Source: a virus
Reading direction: 5' to 3' (one strand)
Length of the DNA: 35,468 bases
Virus record (IMG/VR): IMGVR_UViG_3300017917_000449
Location: 1-35,468 of that record
The notes beneath the pieces are model-generated. The model saw nothing but the letters and a program-made list of their open reading frames with translations, did no database searches and was not told the DNA's origin. How positions within the stretch are numbered: the first letter of the stretch is position 1; each line of letters opens with the position of its first letter. Shown here piece by piece: positions 12,855-20,982 of the stretch. The translations under genes were made by a program, and so were the position numbers.

Positions 12855-13148
12855 ATGGCATACGAGATGAGACCGAGCAGTGGCTCGCTGTTCCGCAACA
12901 AGGACAAGAGGCCTGACCGCAAAGACCCGGATCTGACGGGCAGGATCATGCTGCCTGATGGGACGGTTCACTGGTTCAAGGCGTGGAGCAAGGCGACGGG
13001 TGCTGGTGAGAAGTGGTTGTCGTGCCAGATTGGTGAGCCGGTGCAGGGTGCTGGACGGCCGGCTGCTTCGACGGTTCCGCCGCTTGACGCGCACAACCAG
13101 GCCAAGGGCAACGGGTTCCAGCCTGATGACGATGACATTCCGTTCTGA
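12855..13148 (+). CDS. Mini single-strand DNA-binding-like protein, 97 aa
   Basis: The N-terminal part SGSLFRNKDKRPDRKDPDLT, GRIMLPDGTVHWFKAWSKA and GEKWLSCQIGEP resembles the small OB-fold 'GSLF-N-D' proteins found in phages and plasmids. The C terminus QPDDDDIPF is the exact kind of acidic tail that SSB uses to recruit partner proteins. It is much shorter than bacterial SSB (about 170 aa). AAGGA is seven bases before the ATG at 12855, so that start is preferred over ATG 12849. It would protect single strands for replication and RecT annealing. Confidence 0.7.
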   Translation: MAYEMRPSSGSLFRNKDKRPDRKDPDLTGRIMLPDGTVHWFKAWSKATGAGEKWLSCQIGEPVQGAGRPAASTVPPLDAHNQAKGNGFQPDDDDIPF

Positions 13149-13585
13149 TGGCACGCACCAAGTCCCGCATCAGTGAGCAAGTCCCCAGCCTGAAGAACTG
13201 GGGCGGCGTGCGCTCGATTGAGCGCCGTCTGGAGCGCTCGGAGACCATCGTGCAGAACCGCGAGGCGATTGCCTATGCGTTGCTGTGCATGGCCAACACG
13301 AAGCTCACGGACATCATGACCTGGGATGAGGAGGGCAACGTGCGCGTCAAGCCGTCCTCGGAGATCCCGGAGCATGCGCTGCAGGCGATCAAGTCGATCA
13401 AGGTCAACGAGAGGAAGGACAAGGACGGGCAGATCACCCGCACCTTGGACATCGAGCTCTACGACAAGGTCGGCGTGCTGCGTCTGCTGGCCAAGGCGTC
13501 TGGCCTGCTGGACAACCCGGACGACGGGAACGACAAGCCCAGCGTGATTGACGTGAATGTGATGGCACCACCTGGAGAGCAGTGA
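13148..13585 (+). CDS. terS: Terminase small subunit, 145 aa
   Basis: The gene precedes the large terminase with a TGATG overlap. The N terminus is basic (MARTKSRISEQVPSLKNWGG) with a helical segment IERRLERSETIVQNREAIAY. A middle DEEGNVRVKPSSEIPEHALQ AIKSIKV and LDIELYDKVGVLRLLAKASG pattern is characteristic of one TerS family of podoviruses. It should recognise the packaging start and regulate the ATPase. Its own ATG overlaps the SSB-like stop. Confidence 0.82.
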   Translation: MARTKSRISEQVPSLKNWGGVRSIERRLERSETIVQNREAIAYALLCMANTKLTDIMTWDEEGNVRVKPSSEIPEHALQAIKSIKVNERKDKDGQITRTLDIELYDKVGVLRLLAKASGLLDNPDDGNDKPSVIDVNVMAPPGEQ

Positions 13586-15135
13586 TGGCCAAGACCAAAG
13601 AACAGAGCGCCAAGGCCATGCCTGCCACGGGGCTCAACCTGGACTTCAGCACCAGCCCGGTGATCTACGACTTCATCCGCTCCAATGCCTTCGTGCAGGG
13701 CATCATGGGGCCGGTGGGCTCGGGCAAGTCATACGGCTGCTGCGGCAAGATCTTCATCAAGGCTGTGCAGCAAAAGCCCAGCCCCATCGACAACATCCGG
13801 TACAGCCGCTGGGCGGTGGTGCGAAACAGCTACCCCATGCTGAAGACCACCACCATCAAGACCTGGCTGGATCTGTTCCCCGAGTCGACCTTCGGGCCGA
13901 TGCTGTGGACGCCGCCGATCACCCACCACATCCGGCTGCCTGCCCGCGACGGTGCGCCAGGCCTGGACATGGAGGTGATCTTCCTGGCCCTCGACCAGCC
14001 CAAGGACGTGCGCAAGCTGCTCTCGCTCGAGCTCACGGGTGCCTGGGTCAACGAGGCGCGGGAACTGCCCAAGGCGGTGATCGACGGCCTCACCCACCGG
14101 GTCGGCCGCTACCCGACCAAGCGCGACGGCGGCGCGACGTGGCACGGCATCATCATGGACACCAACCCCATGGACGATGACCACTGGTGGCACAACATGG
14201 CCGAGAAGGAGAAGATGACCGGCCCCTACGCCTGGAAGTTCTGGAAGCAGCCTGGCGGCGTGGTGGAGGTGGACGGTGGCGACCTGCCCGAGAACCCCGA
14301 GGCCAACGACCACGTCTTCAGCGCTGGCAAGTGGTGGAAGCTCAACCCAAAGGCCGAGAACATCGGCAACCTGCCCGCCGGGTACTACCAGCAGATGCTG
14401 CTGGGCAAGAACATCGACTGGATCAGGTGCTACGCCGGGGGCTTGTACACCTACGTCCAGGAAGGCCGCCCCGTTTGGCCCGAGTACGACGACGCCACCA
14501 TGTCTGGCGACACCGAGGTCGACCCGACCGTGCCCATCCAGGTGGGCCTGGACTTCGGTTTGACCCCTGCGGCCACCATTGGCCAGCGCCTGTCCAACGG
14601 CCGCTGGGTGATCCATGAGGAGATCGTCACCTTCGACATGGGCCTCGAGCGCTTCGGTACCGAACTGCTGGCCCGCCTCAACCAGCGCTACCCCAACCAC
14701 CAGGTGCTGCTGTGGGGCGACCCGGCCGGCATGGCGCGGGACGCGATCTACGAGGTGACGTCGTTCGACTTCCTGCGAACCCTCGGCCTGCGTGCCCAGC
14801 CCACCGCGTCCAACGACTTCAAGGTGCGCCGCGAGGCTGCGGCCATGCCCATGCAGAGGCTGATTAACGGCAAGCCCGGCCTGATCGTCAACAGGGCGTG
14901 CAAGCTCCTCCGCAAAGCCCTGGGCGGCGGATACCACTTCAAGCGAGTATCCGTCGGATCTGGCCAGGAGCGATTCAGGGATGCCCCCAATAAAAACGAG
15001 CACTCCCACATTGGCGACTCGTTTGGGTACCTGATGCTGGGCGGCGGCGAGTACAACCGGATGACCCGCACCCTGTCACACGGTGCCAAGGCACCCGGCA
15101 TCGTGGTGGCCAAAACCGACTTCGAGGTGTTCTGA
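13585..15135 (+). CDS. terL: Terminase large subunit (packaging ATPase/nuclease), 516 aa
   Basis: The ATPase domain has Walker A GPVGSGKS at 42-49 and a Walker B-like GAWVNEAREL near 150-160. The nuclease domain shows the RNase H-type acidic residues in GLDFGLTPAA (about Asp322), LLWGDPAGMARD (about 376-385) and HSHIGDSFGYLMLGGGEYNR near 474. Length is typical. It pumps DNA into the prohead and cuts it. The ATG at 13585 overlaps the terS stop (TGATG); a GTG one codon earlier is also possible. Confidence 0.95.
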   Translation: MAKTKEQSAKAMPATGLNLDFSTSPVIYDFIRSNAFVQGIMGPVGSGKSYGCCGKIFIKAVQQKPSPIDNIRYSRWAVVRNSYPMLKTTTIKTWLDLFPESTFGPMLWTPPITHHIRLPARDGAPGLDMEVIFLALDQPKDVRKLLSLELTGAWVNEARELPKAVIDGLTHRVGRYPTKRDGGATWHGIIMDTNPMDDDHWWHNMAEKEKMTGPYAWKFWKQPGGVVEVDGGDLPENPEANDHVFSAGKWWKLNPKAENIGNLPAGYYQQMLLGKNIDWIRCYAGGLYTYVQEGRPVWPEYDDATMSGDTEVDPTVPIQVGLDFGLTPAATIGQRLSNGRWVIHEEIVTFDMGLERFGTELLARLNQRYPNHQVLLWGDPAGMARDAIYEVTSFDFLRTLGLRAQPTASNDFKVRREAAAMPMQRLINGKPGLIVNRACKLLRKALGGGYHFKRVSVGSGQERFRDAPNKNEHSHIGDSFGYLMLGGGEYNRMTRTLSHGAKAPGIVVAKTDFEVF

Positions 15136-15150
15136 TACCGCGCCGGTATC
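15134..15150. promoter_or_regulatory. Perfect palindrome between terL and the late promoter
   Basis: GATACCG-CGC-CGGTATC has 7-bp perfect arms, starts inside the terL stop codon and ends six bases before the -35 of the late promoter. No T run follows, so it looks like a protein site or mRNA hairpin rather than an intrinsic terminator. Confidence 0.5.
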
Positions 15151-15156
15151 GCTCGG

Positions 15157-15184
15157 TTGCACCATGTCCAAACACCAATAGAAT
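15157..15184 (+). promoter_or_regulatory. Predicted late promoter 1
   Basis: TTGCAC (15157-15162), a 16-base spacer and TAGAAT (15179-15184). The same hexamers, spacing and flanks (CGGTTGCACC and AATAGAATC) recur at 22387-22414. The predicted start (about 15191) is at or next to the ATG at 15193. Confidence 0.7.
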
Positions 15185-15192
15185 CGCTTGGT

Positions 15193-15507
15193 ATGAGTAT
15201 CGACATCGACCTGGGCGTGGTGCATCACTTCTCGGCTGGGCTGTACGCCAAGCAGATGGTGATGCCTGCTGGCCACTTTGCGGTGAGTCACGCGCATGCG
15301 TATGACCACCTGAGCATCTTGGCCAAGGGCGAGGCCACGGTCGAGGTCGACGGCGTGACGACTGCGTACAAGGCCCCGGCGTGCATCAACATCGCCGCTG
15401 GCAAGCACCACGAAATCGTCGCGCTCACCGACATCGTCTGGTTCTGCATCCATGCCACGGATGAGACAGACCCGGATCACATCGACGAAGTTCTGATCAG
15501 GAGTTAA
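15193..15507 (+). CDS. Cupin-like small protein, 104 aa
   Basis: The sequence has a cupin beta-barrel pattern: VMPAGHFAVSHAHAYDHLSI with candidate metal ligands His33, His35 and His39, LAKGEATVEVDG, then INIAAGKHHEIVALTDIVWF with His75/His76, and a final strand CIHATDE. Small cupins near phage structural genes are known, but their role is unclear. No ribosome site precedes the ATG and the predicted late promoter would start the mRNA within about two bases of it, so translation may be leaderless. A TTG at 15157 would add 12 residues but overlaps the -35 element. Confidence 0.72.
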   Translation: MSIDIDLGVVHHFSAGLYAKQMVMPAGHFAVSHAHAYDHLSILAKGEATVEVDGVTTAYKAPACINIAAGKHHEIVALTDIVWFCIHATDETDPDHIDEVLIRS

Positions 15508-15509
15508 CC

Positions 15510-15959
15510 ATGCCACTATGGATTGCAGGTGCCATTCTCGTTGGCAGCGCGTACACCGCCAACCAGGCGCGAAAGACGGCCGCACAGGCTGCCGACCAGC
15601 AGCGCACCGCTCTCGCGCAGCAGTCTGCTGACCAGGCCGCCATGCGTGCCGAGCTTGCCAAGCAGACGCAGGCATACGCGCAGCAAGCCTCATCGCTCGA
15701 GGCCCAGGCAAAGACCGCACGCGACCAGTTCAGCCTGGCCTCGATGCAGTACGAGAGCAACAAGGCCGAGATGCAGCGCAAAGCTGAAGAGGTGCAGCGT
15801 GCTGCCGAGGAAGAGCGTCGCAAGGCCGCCCAGCAGGAAGCATCCGCGCTCAAAGCCCGCACCCGTGGCGGCCGCCGTTCGCTGCTCTCCGATGTTCGTC
15901 CCGATGCAGAGCTCGGCGTGATGTCGCCCGAGCTAGGCGCTGGCATGAGGATTCAGTGA
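15510..15959 (+). CDS. Coiled-coil virion-region protein, 149 aa
   Basis: A short hydrophobic N terminus (MPLWIAGAILVGSAYTANQA) is followed by a long Ala/Gln-rich coiled coil (about 20-118: KTAAQAADQQRTALAQQSAD ... AEEERRKAAQQEASAL). The short tail is RRSLLSDVRPDAELGVMSPE. It could be membrane-anchored or packaged. AGGAG precedes the ATG. Similar proteins lie ahead of the portal gene in aquatic podoviruses, with no proven role. Internal head or ejection functions are reasonable guesses. Confidence 0.72.
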   Translation: MPLWIAGAILVGSAYTANQARKTAAQAADQQRTALAQQSADQAAMRAELAKQTQAYAQQASSLEAQAKTARDQFSLASMQYESNKAEMQRKAEEVQRAAEEERRKAAQQEASALKARTRGGRRSLLSDVRPDAELGVMSPELGAGMRIQ

Positions 15960-16642
15960 TGGCCACCCTGCCCCAGTTCAAACAGCGCCAACTGGCCCGC
16001 CGCACATCCTCGGATCTCGACCGCCTGGCGGCCCAGTTCCGCAGCGGCGTGGACAGCATCACCACTAAGTACCAAAAGGCATTTGGCACTTATCAGCAAA
16101 CAGTGGCCGAGAAGATGGCTCCGTTTGAGGCTGCTGTCGCCAACTATCAGACCAAGGACATGCCAGCGTATGAGGAGGCATTGGCAAAGTACAGGAAACA
16201 GCTTGATGCCTACAACGCGCAAATCAAGGACATTGAGGCTAATCCTTACCAGTCATTCAAATACAGAGTTGAGTATGGAAAACAAGGGACTTTGTACAAA
16301 GAAGCAACAACAGGGAAATTGGTCGATGACTTTTTGTCGTCTGTAACCAGTGATCGATATGGAGATCTGCCGCAAATCCCTGGTCAAGGTGCTTACGACA
16401 AAGCAACCAAAACATATACGGCTTACTACACAAGAAAAGTTCCAGAGGCTTTTACTGAAAAAGCGCCTGCGGCTCCACAAGCCCCACAAGCTCCAGACAT
16501 TGGTGCGTTTGACTCAAGCGCATTTGAATCAAAGAAAGCTGAATTGCAATCGGCTTTTACCCGCGAGGTTGGCGAGCGCCGCGCTGCAAAGTTAGGCGCT
16601 GTCGGCCGCCGCAGTGCCCGCCCAATGTTGCAAGGAGCATGA
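15959..16642 (+). CDS. Hypothetical helical virion-region protein, 227 aa, AT-richer middle
   Basis: The protein is mostly helical (TSSDLDRLAAQFRSGVDSIT, YEEALAKYRKQLDAYNAQIK). A Tyr-rich middle (KYRVEYGKQGTLYKEATTGK) and a Pro/Ala/Gln-rich stretch (KAPAAPQAPQAPDIG) follow, and the end resembles the preceding protein (GERRAAKLGAVGRRSARPML). The ATG at 15959 overlaps the previous stop (TGATG). Bases from about 16080 to 16560 are clearly less GC-rich than the neighbours, with AAA, TTT and ACA codons, suggesting that this part was acquired. No family is recognised. Confidence 0.72.
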   Translation: MATLPQFKQRQLARRTSSDLDRLAAQFRSGVDSITTKYQKAFGTYQQTVAEKMAPFEAAVANYQTKDMPAYEEALAKYRKQLDAYNAQIKDIEANPYQSFKYRVEYGKQGTLYKEATTGKLVDDFLSSVTSDRYGDLPQIPGQGAYDKATKTYTAYYTRKVPEAFTEKAPAAPQAPQAPDIGAFDSSAFESKKAELQSAFTREVGERRAAKLGAVGRRSARPMLQGA

Positions 16643-16643
16643 C

Positions 16644-16802
16644 ATGGACAAGGTCGAGAAAGTGATGCGCGAATACAAGCAGGGCAAGCTCAAAAGCTCG
16701 TCTGGCGACAAGGTCACCAGCCGCAAGCAGGCGATTGCCATCGGCTTGTCTGAGCAGCGCCGGGCCCGCAAGCAAGGTCTGATGAAGGACGCAAGAGCAT
16801 GA
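16644..16802 (+). CDS. DUF6496-like small basic protein, 52 aa
   Basis: MDKVEKVMREYKQGKLKSSS GDKVTSRKQAIAIGLSEQRR matches the 'KVM-E-K-G-LKS---GKKV-SRKQAIAIALSEA' pattern of DUF6496 proteins, common in phages and bacteria and of unknown function. AAGGAG lies before the ATG. It overlaps the next gene by ATGA. High Lys/Arg content suggests nucleic-acid binding or packaging with DNA. Confidence 0.75.
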   Translation: MDKVEKVMREYKQGKLKSSSGDKVTSRKQAIAIGLSEQRRARKQGLMKDARA

Positions 16803-16981
16803 AGATCGAAATCAGCATTGAAAAGGACGGCGAGGACAAGCCCGAGAACGGCGACATGTCCAAGACCGAGATCACCGACGAGCAGAAGCGCAAGATCGGT
16901 GAAAAGCTCAAGCGCAACATGACGCTGACCCGCATGGAGCGAAAGATGCTCGCGGGCTACCTGCTCGAGGAAGAGGACTGA
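16799..16981 (+). CDS. Small charged protein, 60 aa
   Basis: The protein MKIEISIEKDGEDKPENGDM SKTEITDEQKRKIGEKLKRN MTLTRMERKMLAGYLLEEED is highly charged, with an acidic N-terminal half and a basic helix before an acidic end. It is linked by ATGA to the DUF6496-like gene and stops two bases before the portal start. No family is recognised; its place suggests a head-assembly accessory. Confidence 0.66.
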   Translation: MKIEISIEKDGEDKPENGDMSKTEITDEQKRKIGEKLKRNMTLTRMERKMLAGYLLEEED

Positions 16982-16982
16982 G

Positions 16983-18602
16983 ATGGAATACAAAGCACCC
17001 CTGGGCGGCATGCGCCTCAAGCCCGACGAGATCCTCAAGCGCCAAGAGCTCGCCCAACGCAAGAAGGACGAGTTCCAGCAGCTGTATCAGGACGCCTACG
17101 AGTTCGCCCTGCCACAGCGCCAGCTGTACGGCGTCTGGGAGGGCAGCGCCACCGGCATGAAGAAGATGCAGCGCGTCTTCGACTCCACGGCCATCAACAG
17201 CACTCAGCGCTTTGCCAACCGGCTGCAGTCGGTGGTGTTCCCGCCCCAGCGCAAGTGGGCACGCCTGGAGGCCGGCAACGACATCCCGTTCGACCGTCGC
17301 GCCACCACCCAGGCCGTGCTCGAGATCTACGCCGACAAGATGTTCACGGTGCTCAAGCAGAGCAACTTCGACATCGCCATGGGTGAGTTCCTGCTCGACC
17401 TGGCCGTGGGCACCGCCTGCATGATGGTGCAGCCGGGCGACGACGTGAGCCCCATCAACTTCATCCCCGTGCCGCTGTTCCTGGTGAGCTACGAGGAAGG
17501 CGCGAACGGCCAGGTGGACAACGTCTACCGCCGCATGCGGATGAAGGGCGAAAGCATTGAGCGCCAGTGGCCCGACGCCAAGATCCCCGACGAGATGAAG
17601 CGCCGCATCGAGAACAAGCCGACCGAGGACGTCGAGCTCCTCGAGGCCACCATCCACGACCACAAGCGCGGCGACTACTGCTACCACGTCATCGACAAGG
17701 TGTCCAAGCAGGAGATCGTCTACCGCCGCCGCAAGACCAGCCCGTGGGTGATCTCGCGCTACATGAAGGTGGCCGGCGAGATCTACGGCCGGGGCCCGCT
17801 GCTCACGGCCCTGCCCGACATCAAGACGCTCAACAAGACCAAGGAGCTCCTGCTCAAGAACGCCTCGTTGGCCGTGGCCGGTGTATATACAGCCGCCGAC
17901 GATGGCGTGCTCAACCCCAACACGGTCAAGCTGGCCCCGGGCGCAATCATCCCTGTGGCACGCAACGGTGGCCCGCAAGGCCCGGCACTGATGGCCCTGC
18001 CACGCTCTGGCGACTTCAACGTCAGCCAGCTGGTGATCAACGACCTGTCGGCCAACATCAAGCGCATCCTGCTCGACGAGTCGCTGCCGCCTGACAACAT
18101 GAGCGCCCGCTCGGCTACCGAGATCGTGGAGCGCATGAAGGAACTGGCCCAGAACCTGGGCTCTGCCTTCGGCCGACTGATCAACGAGACCATGATCCCG
18201 CTGGTGGCCAAGATCCTTGAGGTCATGGACGAGCGCGGTCTGATCGATATGCCCCTGCGTGTGAACGGCCTGGAGGTCAAGGTTGTGCCGGTGGCACCGC
18301 TGGCCCAGGCCCAGAACATGGAGGAGGTCAACGCGATCATGCAGTTTGCCCAGCTGGTGCCCAACTTCGGCACCGACGGTGCGCTGGCCCTCAAGAACGA
18401 GGTGCTGGTAGACTACCTGGCCGACAAGCTCGGTGTGCCCGCAGCAGTGCGCAACACCAAGGAAGAGCGTGCCGTGCTCATGGAGGAAATGCAGAAGCAG
18501 CAGGACATGGCCGCCATGGCACAAGCGCAGATGGTGCAGGCCGCGCAGGAACAGGGCAACAACAACGACCAGAAACTATTGGAGGCCATCAATGCGGGAT
18601 GA
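16983..18602 (+). CDS. Portal protein (T7-like head-tail connector), 539 aa
   Basis: The dodecameric portal through which DNA enters and leaves. T7 gp8-family features are seen: ILKRQELAQRKKDEFQQLYQ, then DSTAINSTQRFANRLQSVVF PPQRKWARLE, FDIAMGEFLLDLAVGTACMM, SPWVISRYMKVAGEIYGRGP and LLTALPDIKTLNKTKELLLK, followed by RSATEIVERMKELAQNLG SAFGRL. The C terminus is a Gln/Met-rich helix (EEMQKQQDMAAMAQAQMVQA). Length is normal for the family. It follows the terminase and precedes the collagen-like and scaffold genes. Confidence 0.93.
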   Translation: MEYKAPLGGMRLKPDEILKRQELAQRKKDEFQQLYQDAYEFALPQRQLYGVWEGSATGMKKMQRVFDSTAINSTQRFANRLQSVVFPPQRKWARLEAGNDIPFDRRATTQAVLEIYADKMFTVLKQSNFDIAMGEFLLDLAVGTACMMVQPGDDVSPINFIPVPLFLVSYEEGANGQVDNVYRRMRMKGESIERQWPDAKIPDEMKRRIENKPTEDVELLEATIHDHKRGDYCYHVIDKVSKQEIVYRRRKTSPWVISRYMKVAGEIYGRGPLLTALPDIKTLNKTKELLLKNASLAVAGVYTAADDGVLNPNTVKLAPGAIIPVARNGGPQGPALMALPRSGDFNVSQLVINDLSANIKRILLDESLPPDNMSARSATEIVERMKELAQNLGSAFGRLINETMIPLVAKILEVMDERGLIDMPLRVNGLEVKVVPVAPLAQAQNMEEVNAIMQFAQLVPNFGTDGALALKNEVLVDYLADKLGVPAAVRNTKEERAVLMEEMQKQQDMAAMAQAQMVQAAQEQGNNNDQKLLEAINAG

Positions 18603-20964
18603 TGTAGCACGCGCCGCCGCTCTGCGTGCGCTGGAGATCGCACGCGAAGCAAAGGCCATGAAGGCCGAAAAGGGTGAGAAGGGCGACCCCGGCGAGGTGC
18701 GTGTCCTCAACGTCCCGGTGCCAGGCGAGCGTGGCCCCATTGGATCTGTTGGCCCGCGTGGCCCGCAAGGGCCGATGGGCATGCGCGGCGAGAAGGGTGA
18801 CCCCGGCCCACAAGGGCCCAAGGGTGAGCCCGGCCGCGACGGTGCAGATGGCCAGCCTGGTGCTGTCGGCCCGCGAGGTGATCGCGGCATGACTGGCCCT
18901 GTCGGCCCGCAAGGCCCACAAGGCCCGAAAGGCGACATGGGCCCGATGCCCAAGCATGAGCGCAAGGGCCTGATGTTCCGCTTTGAGAAGGCCCCCGGCG
19001 AGTGGGGCGAGTGGATCGTTGTGCCCACTGGCGGTGGCGGCGGTGGCCGCGATGACAAGCTGACTGATCGCCAAAAGGAACTGGTTGCAATCGCCGAGCT
19101 GATCAAGACGCAGGGCGACAACAGCAACAAGTTCATCAAGACGGTGGATGGCGTTCTGCAGTGGGACACGCTGGACGGCTCTGACATTAACCTGTCCAGC
19201 CCGCCTGCCATCGGCAACGTCACTCCCAATGCAGGTACGTTTACTACGCTCACTGCTACGGGTGCGTTGACAAGCAACGGGGCAACTTCTCTTACAAACG
19301 GTTCAGGAAGTCTTGTAATTGACGATGGCGGGGGTTCTGTAAATGCTGTTCGTTTAATTGGTCAAACGGCGTCTCTTGGTCGAAACAGGATTTATTCTCC
19401 AGCGCAGCTTCGCATTTCAACAGGTTCCATAAACTCTATTCGGTTTAACACGGCGGCAACATCGTCTGCTTCTGGTGATGGAAATACGCAATTGTTAGTT
19501 GCTGACACCGCCAGCGCAGTCAACTATGTGCAGGTGACTGGTGCGGCGACTGGTTCGGGGCCTGCTATAACAACGCAAGGTAGTGATACGGACGTTCGGC
19601 TAAACCTTAGCTCAAAAGGAGCGGGTTCAGTTGATGTTTTAACAAATAACACAGGAACTCGACAATTCAGATTTTCTCATACGGCATCTGCCATTAACTA
19701 TCTGCAAGCGGCAGGTTCTGCTGCTGGTTTTGGTTTGCAGTTCTCTGCACAGGGTTCCGACACCAATATCTCGCAAGTCTTCCAATCCAAAGGCACCGGC
19801 GCAATCAACCTCGCTCCCGGTTCCTCTGGTGTGAACATCAGCAACGGCGGGACTGTTACGGCGATTACGAGGACTGCGGCTGGTAGTGGATATACCTCAT
19901 TTCCTTCAGTTGCGATTAGCGCCCCGACCACTGCGGGAGGCGTCCAGGCTACTGGAACAATTACGCAGATGGGCGCAACCCTTGCGACAATTCAATCTGG
20001 AGGTAGTGGATACACAAACGGTGATGTGTTAACTGTTGTAGGCGGAACTCCTGTTTCTGTTGGCGCAACTTATACAGTAACGGCTGTTTCTGGCGGCGTG
20101 ATTACGGCTGTTACTCCGCTTAATTTTGCTACTTACACTGTGCTTCCTACCAGTCCCGTGTCTGTTACAGGCGGTACAGGTAGCGGTGCAACGCTTAACC
20201 TCACTTATTACTTTCCCGGTGTTATTAACATCACCAACGCAGGCAGTGGCTACGTAGAGCAGCCCACGGTGACGTTCTCTGGTGGTGGCGGTAGCGGTGC
20301 TGCTGCTTATGCGACTGTGGGGTCTGGGACGACTGTTCGTAGCCTTGGCGGAACAATGTCTTTCAACACTCCCGGTGGCGAACAATTCCGGATATTGGAC
20401 ATTGCTTCCTCCATTAACTTTTGGCAAGCCAGAGGCGCTTCAGGTAACCCAGCATTTTCTGTTGAAGGCGGGGGAACTAACGTAGCAGGGAACATTTCCT
20501 CCAAAGGCACCGGCGCTCTTAATTTCTTTACGAACGCTTTAAGTCAGCAACAGTTTGCAATCACCCACACAGCCTCTGCCGTGAACTATGTGCAGGTGAC
20601 GGGGGCGGCTACTGGTAACAGGCCAGCAATTACGGCACAAGGCAGTGACACCAACATCGGAATAACGGTGTCATCAAAAGGATCAGGTGTTTTTGCTGTT
20701 TTTACTGATAGCTCTACATTCACCGGGTTTGCTGTCAACCCAAGAGCAGCCAACGGCGACACTTGGATTGAGACTCAACGAAATGTCGGTTTTGTTGACT
20801 TAATTGCAGCCTCTGGCGTGACTGATGGCGACATCCGCTTCACGCCCAAAGGTGCTGGCAGAGTTCGATTCGGAACCTACACAGCCACGGTATCGAGCAT
20901 CACCGGCTACATAGAAATCAAAGACAGTGGCGGCACGGTTCGTCGTCTTGCTGTCGTCGCTTAA
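18592..20964 (+). CDS. Collagen-like repeat virion protein, 790 aa
   Basis: A basic/acidic helix (DDVARAAALRALEIAREAKA) leads into about 90 residues of Gly-X-Y repeats such as GPRGPQGPMGMRGEKGDPGP (about 27-118), which should form a trimeric collagen-like stalk. The rest is beta-rich with several copies of an approximately 50-residue unit (VNYVQVTGAATG, then AQGSDTN, then SSKGSG) and Gly/Thr-rich spacers. The end has FTPKGAGRVRFGTY. The ATG at 18592 has GGAGG and overlaps the portal stop; longer readings enter the portal gene. Such proteins decorate virions or act as adhesive fibres. Bases beyond about 19230 are less GC-rich. Confidence 0.82.
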   Translation: MRDDVARAAALRALEIAREAKAMKAEKGEKGDPGEVRVLNVPVPGERGPIGSVGPRGPQGPMGMRGEKGDPGPQGPKGEPGRDGADGQPGAVGPRGDRGMTGPVGPQGPQGPKGDMGPMPKHERKGLMFRFEKAPGEWGEWIVVPTGGGGGGRDDKLTDRQKELVAIAELIKTQGDNSNKFIKTVDGVLQWDTLDGSDINLSSPPAIGNVTPNAGTFTTLTATGALTSNGATSLTNGSGSLVIDDGGGSVNAVRLIGQTASLGRNRIYSPAQLRISTGSINSIRFNTAATSSASGDGNTQLLVADTASAVNYVQVTGAATGSGPAITTQGSDTDVRLNLSSKGAGSVDVLTNNTGTRQFRFSHTASAINYLQAAGSAAGFGLQFSAQGSDTNISQVFQSKGTGAINLAPGSSGVNISNGGTVTAITRTAAGSGYTSFPSVAISAPTTAGGVQATGTITQMGATLATIQSGGSGYTNGDVLTVVGGTPVSVGATYTVTAVSGGVITAVTPLNFATYTVLPTSPVSVTGGTGSGATLNLTYYFPGVINITNAGSGYVEQPTVTFSGGGGSGAAAYATVGSGTTVRSLGGTMSFNTPGGEQFRILDIASSINFWQARGASGNPAFSVEGGGTNVAGNISSKGTGALNFFTNALSQQQFAITHTASAVNYVQVTGAATGNRPAITAQGSDTNIGITVSSKGSGVFAVFTDSSTFTGFAVNPRAANGDTWIETQRNVGFVDLIAASGVTDGDIRFTPKGAGRVRFGTYTATVSSITGYIEIKDSGGTVRRLAVVA
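19490..20690 (+). repeat. Intragenic repeats encoding an NYVQVTGAATG unit
   Basis: Near-identical stretches at about 19509-19560 (SAVNYVQVTGAATG) and 20572-20625, plus diverged copies at about 19690-19750 (SAINYLQAAGSAAG) and 20402-20450 (SSINFWQARGASG). Each is followed by a GSDTN-like turn and a SSKG(A/T/S)G segment. They look like duplicated beta-repeat modules. Confidence 0.75.
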
Positions 20965-20982
20965 CAAACAAAGGAGAACCAC

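Noticed and set aside
13729-15009. A 426-codon minus-strand frame opposite terL
   Set aside because: Antisense to conserved terminase motifs; composition typical of shadow frames.
15134-15150. Palindrome after terL as an intrinsic terminator
   Set aside because: Stem is good but no T tract follows; listed only as a palindrome.
18433-18591. Upstream extension of the collagen-like gene
   Set aside because: It lies in another frame of the portal gene and lacks a ribosome site, whereas ATG 18592 has GGAGG.
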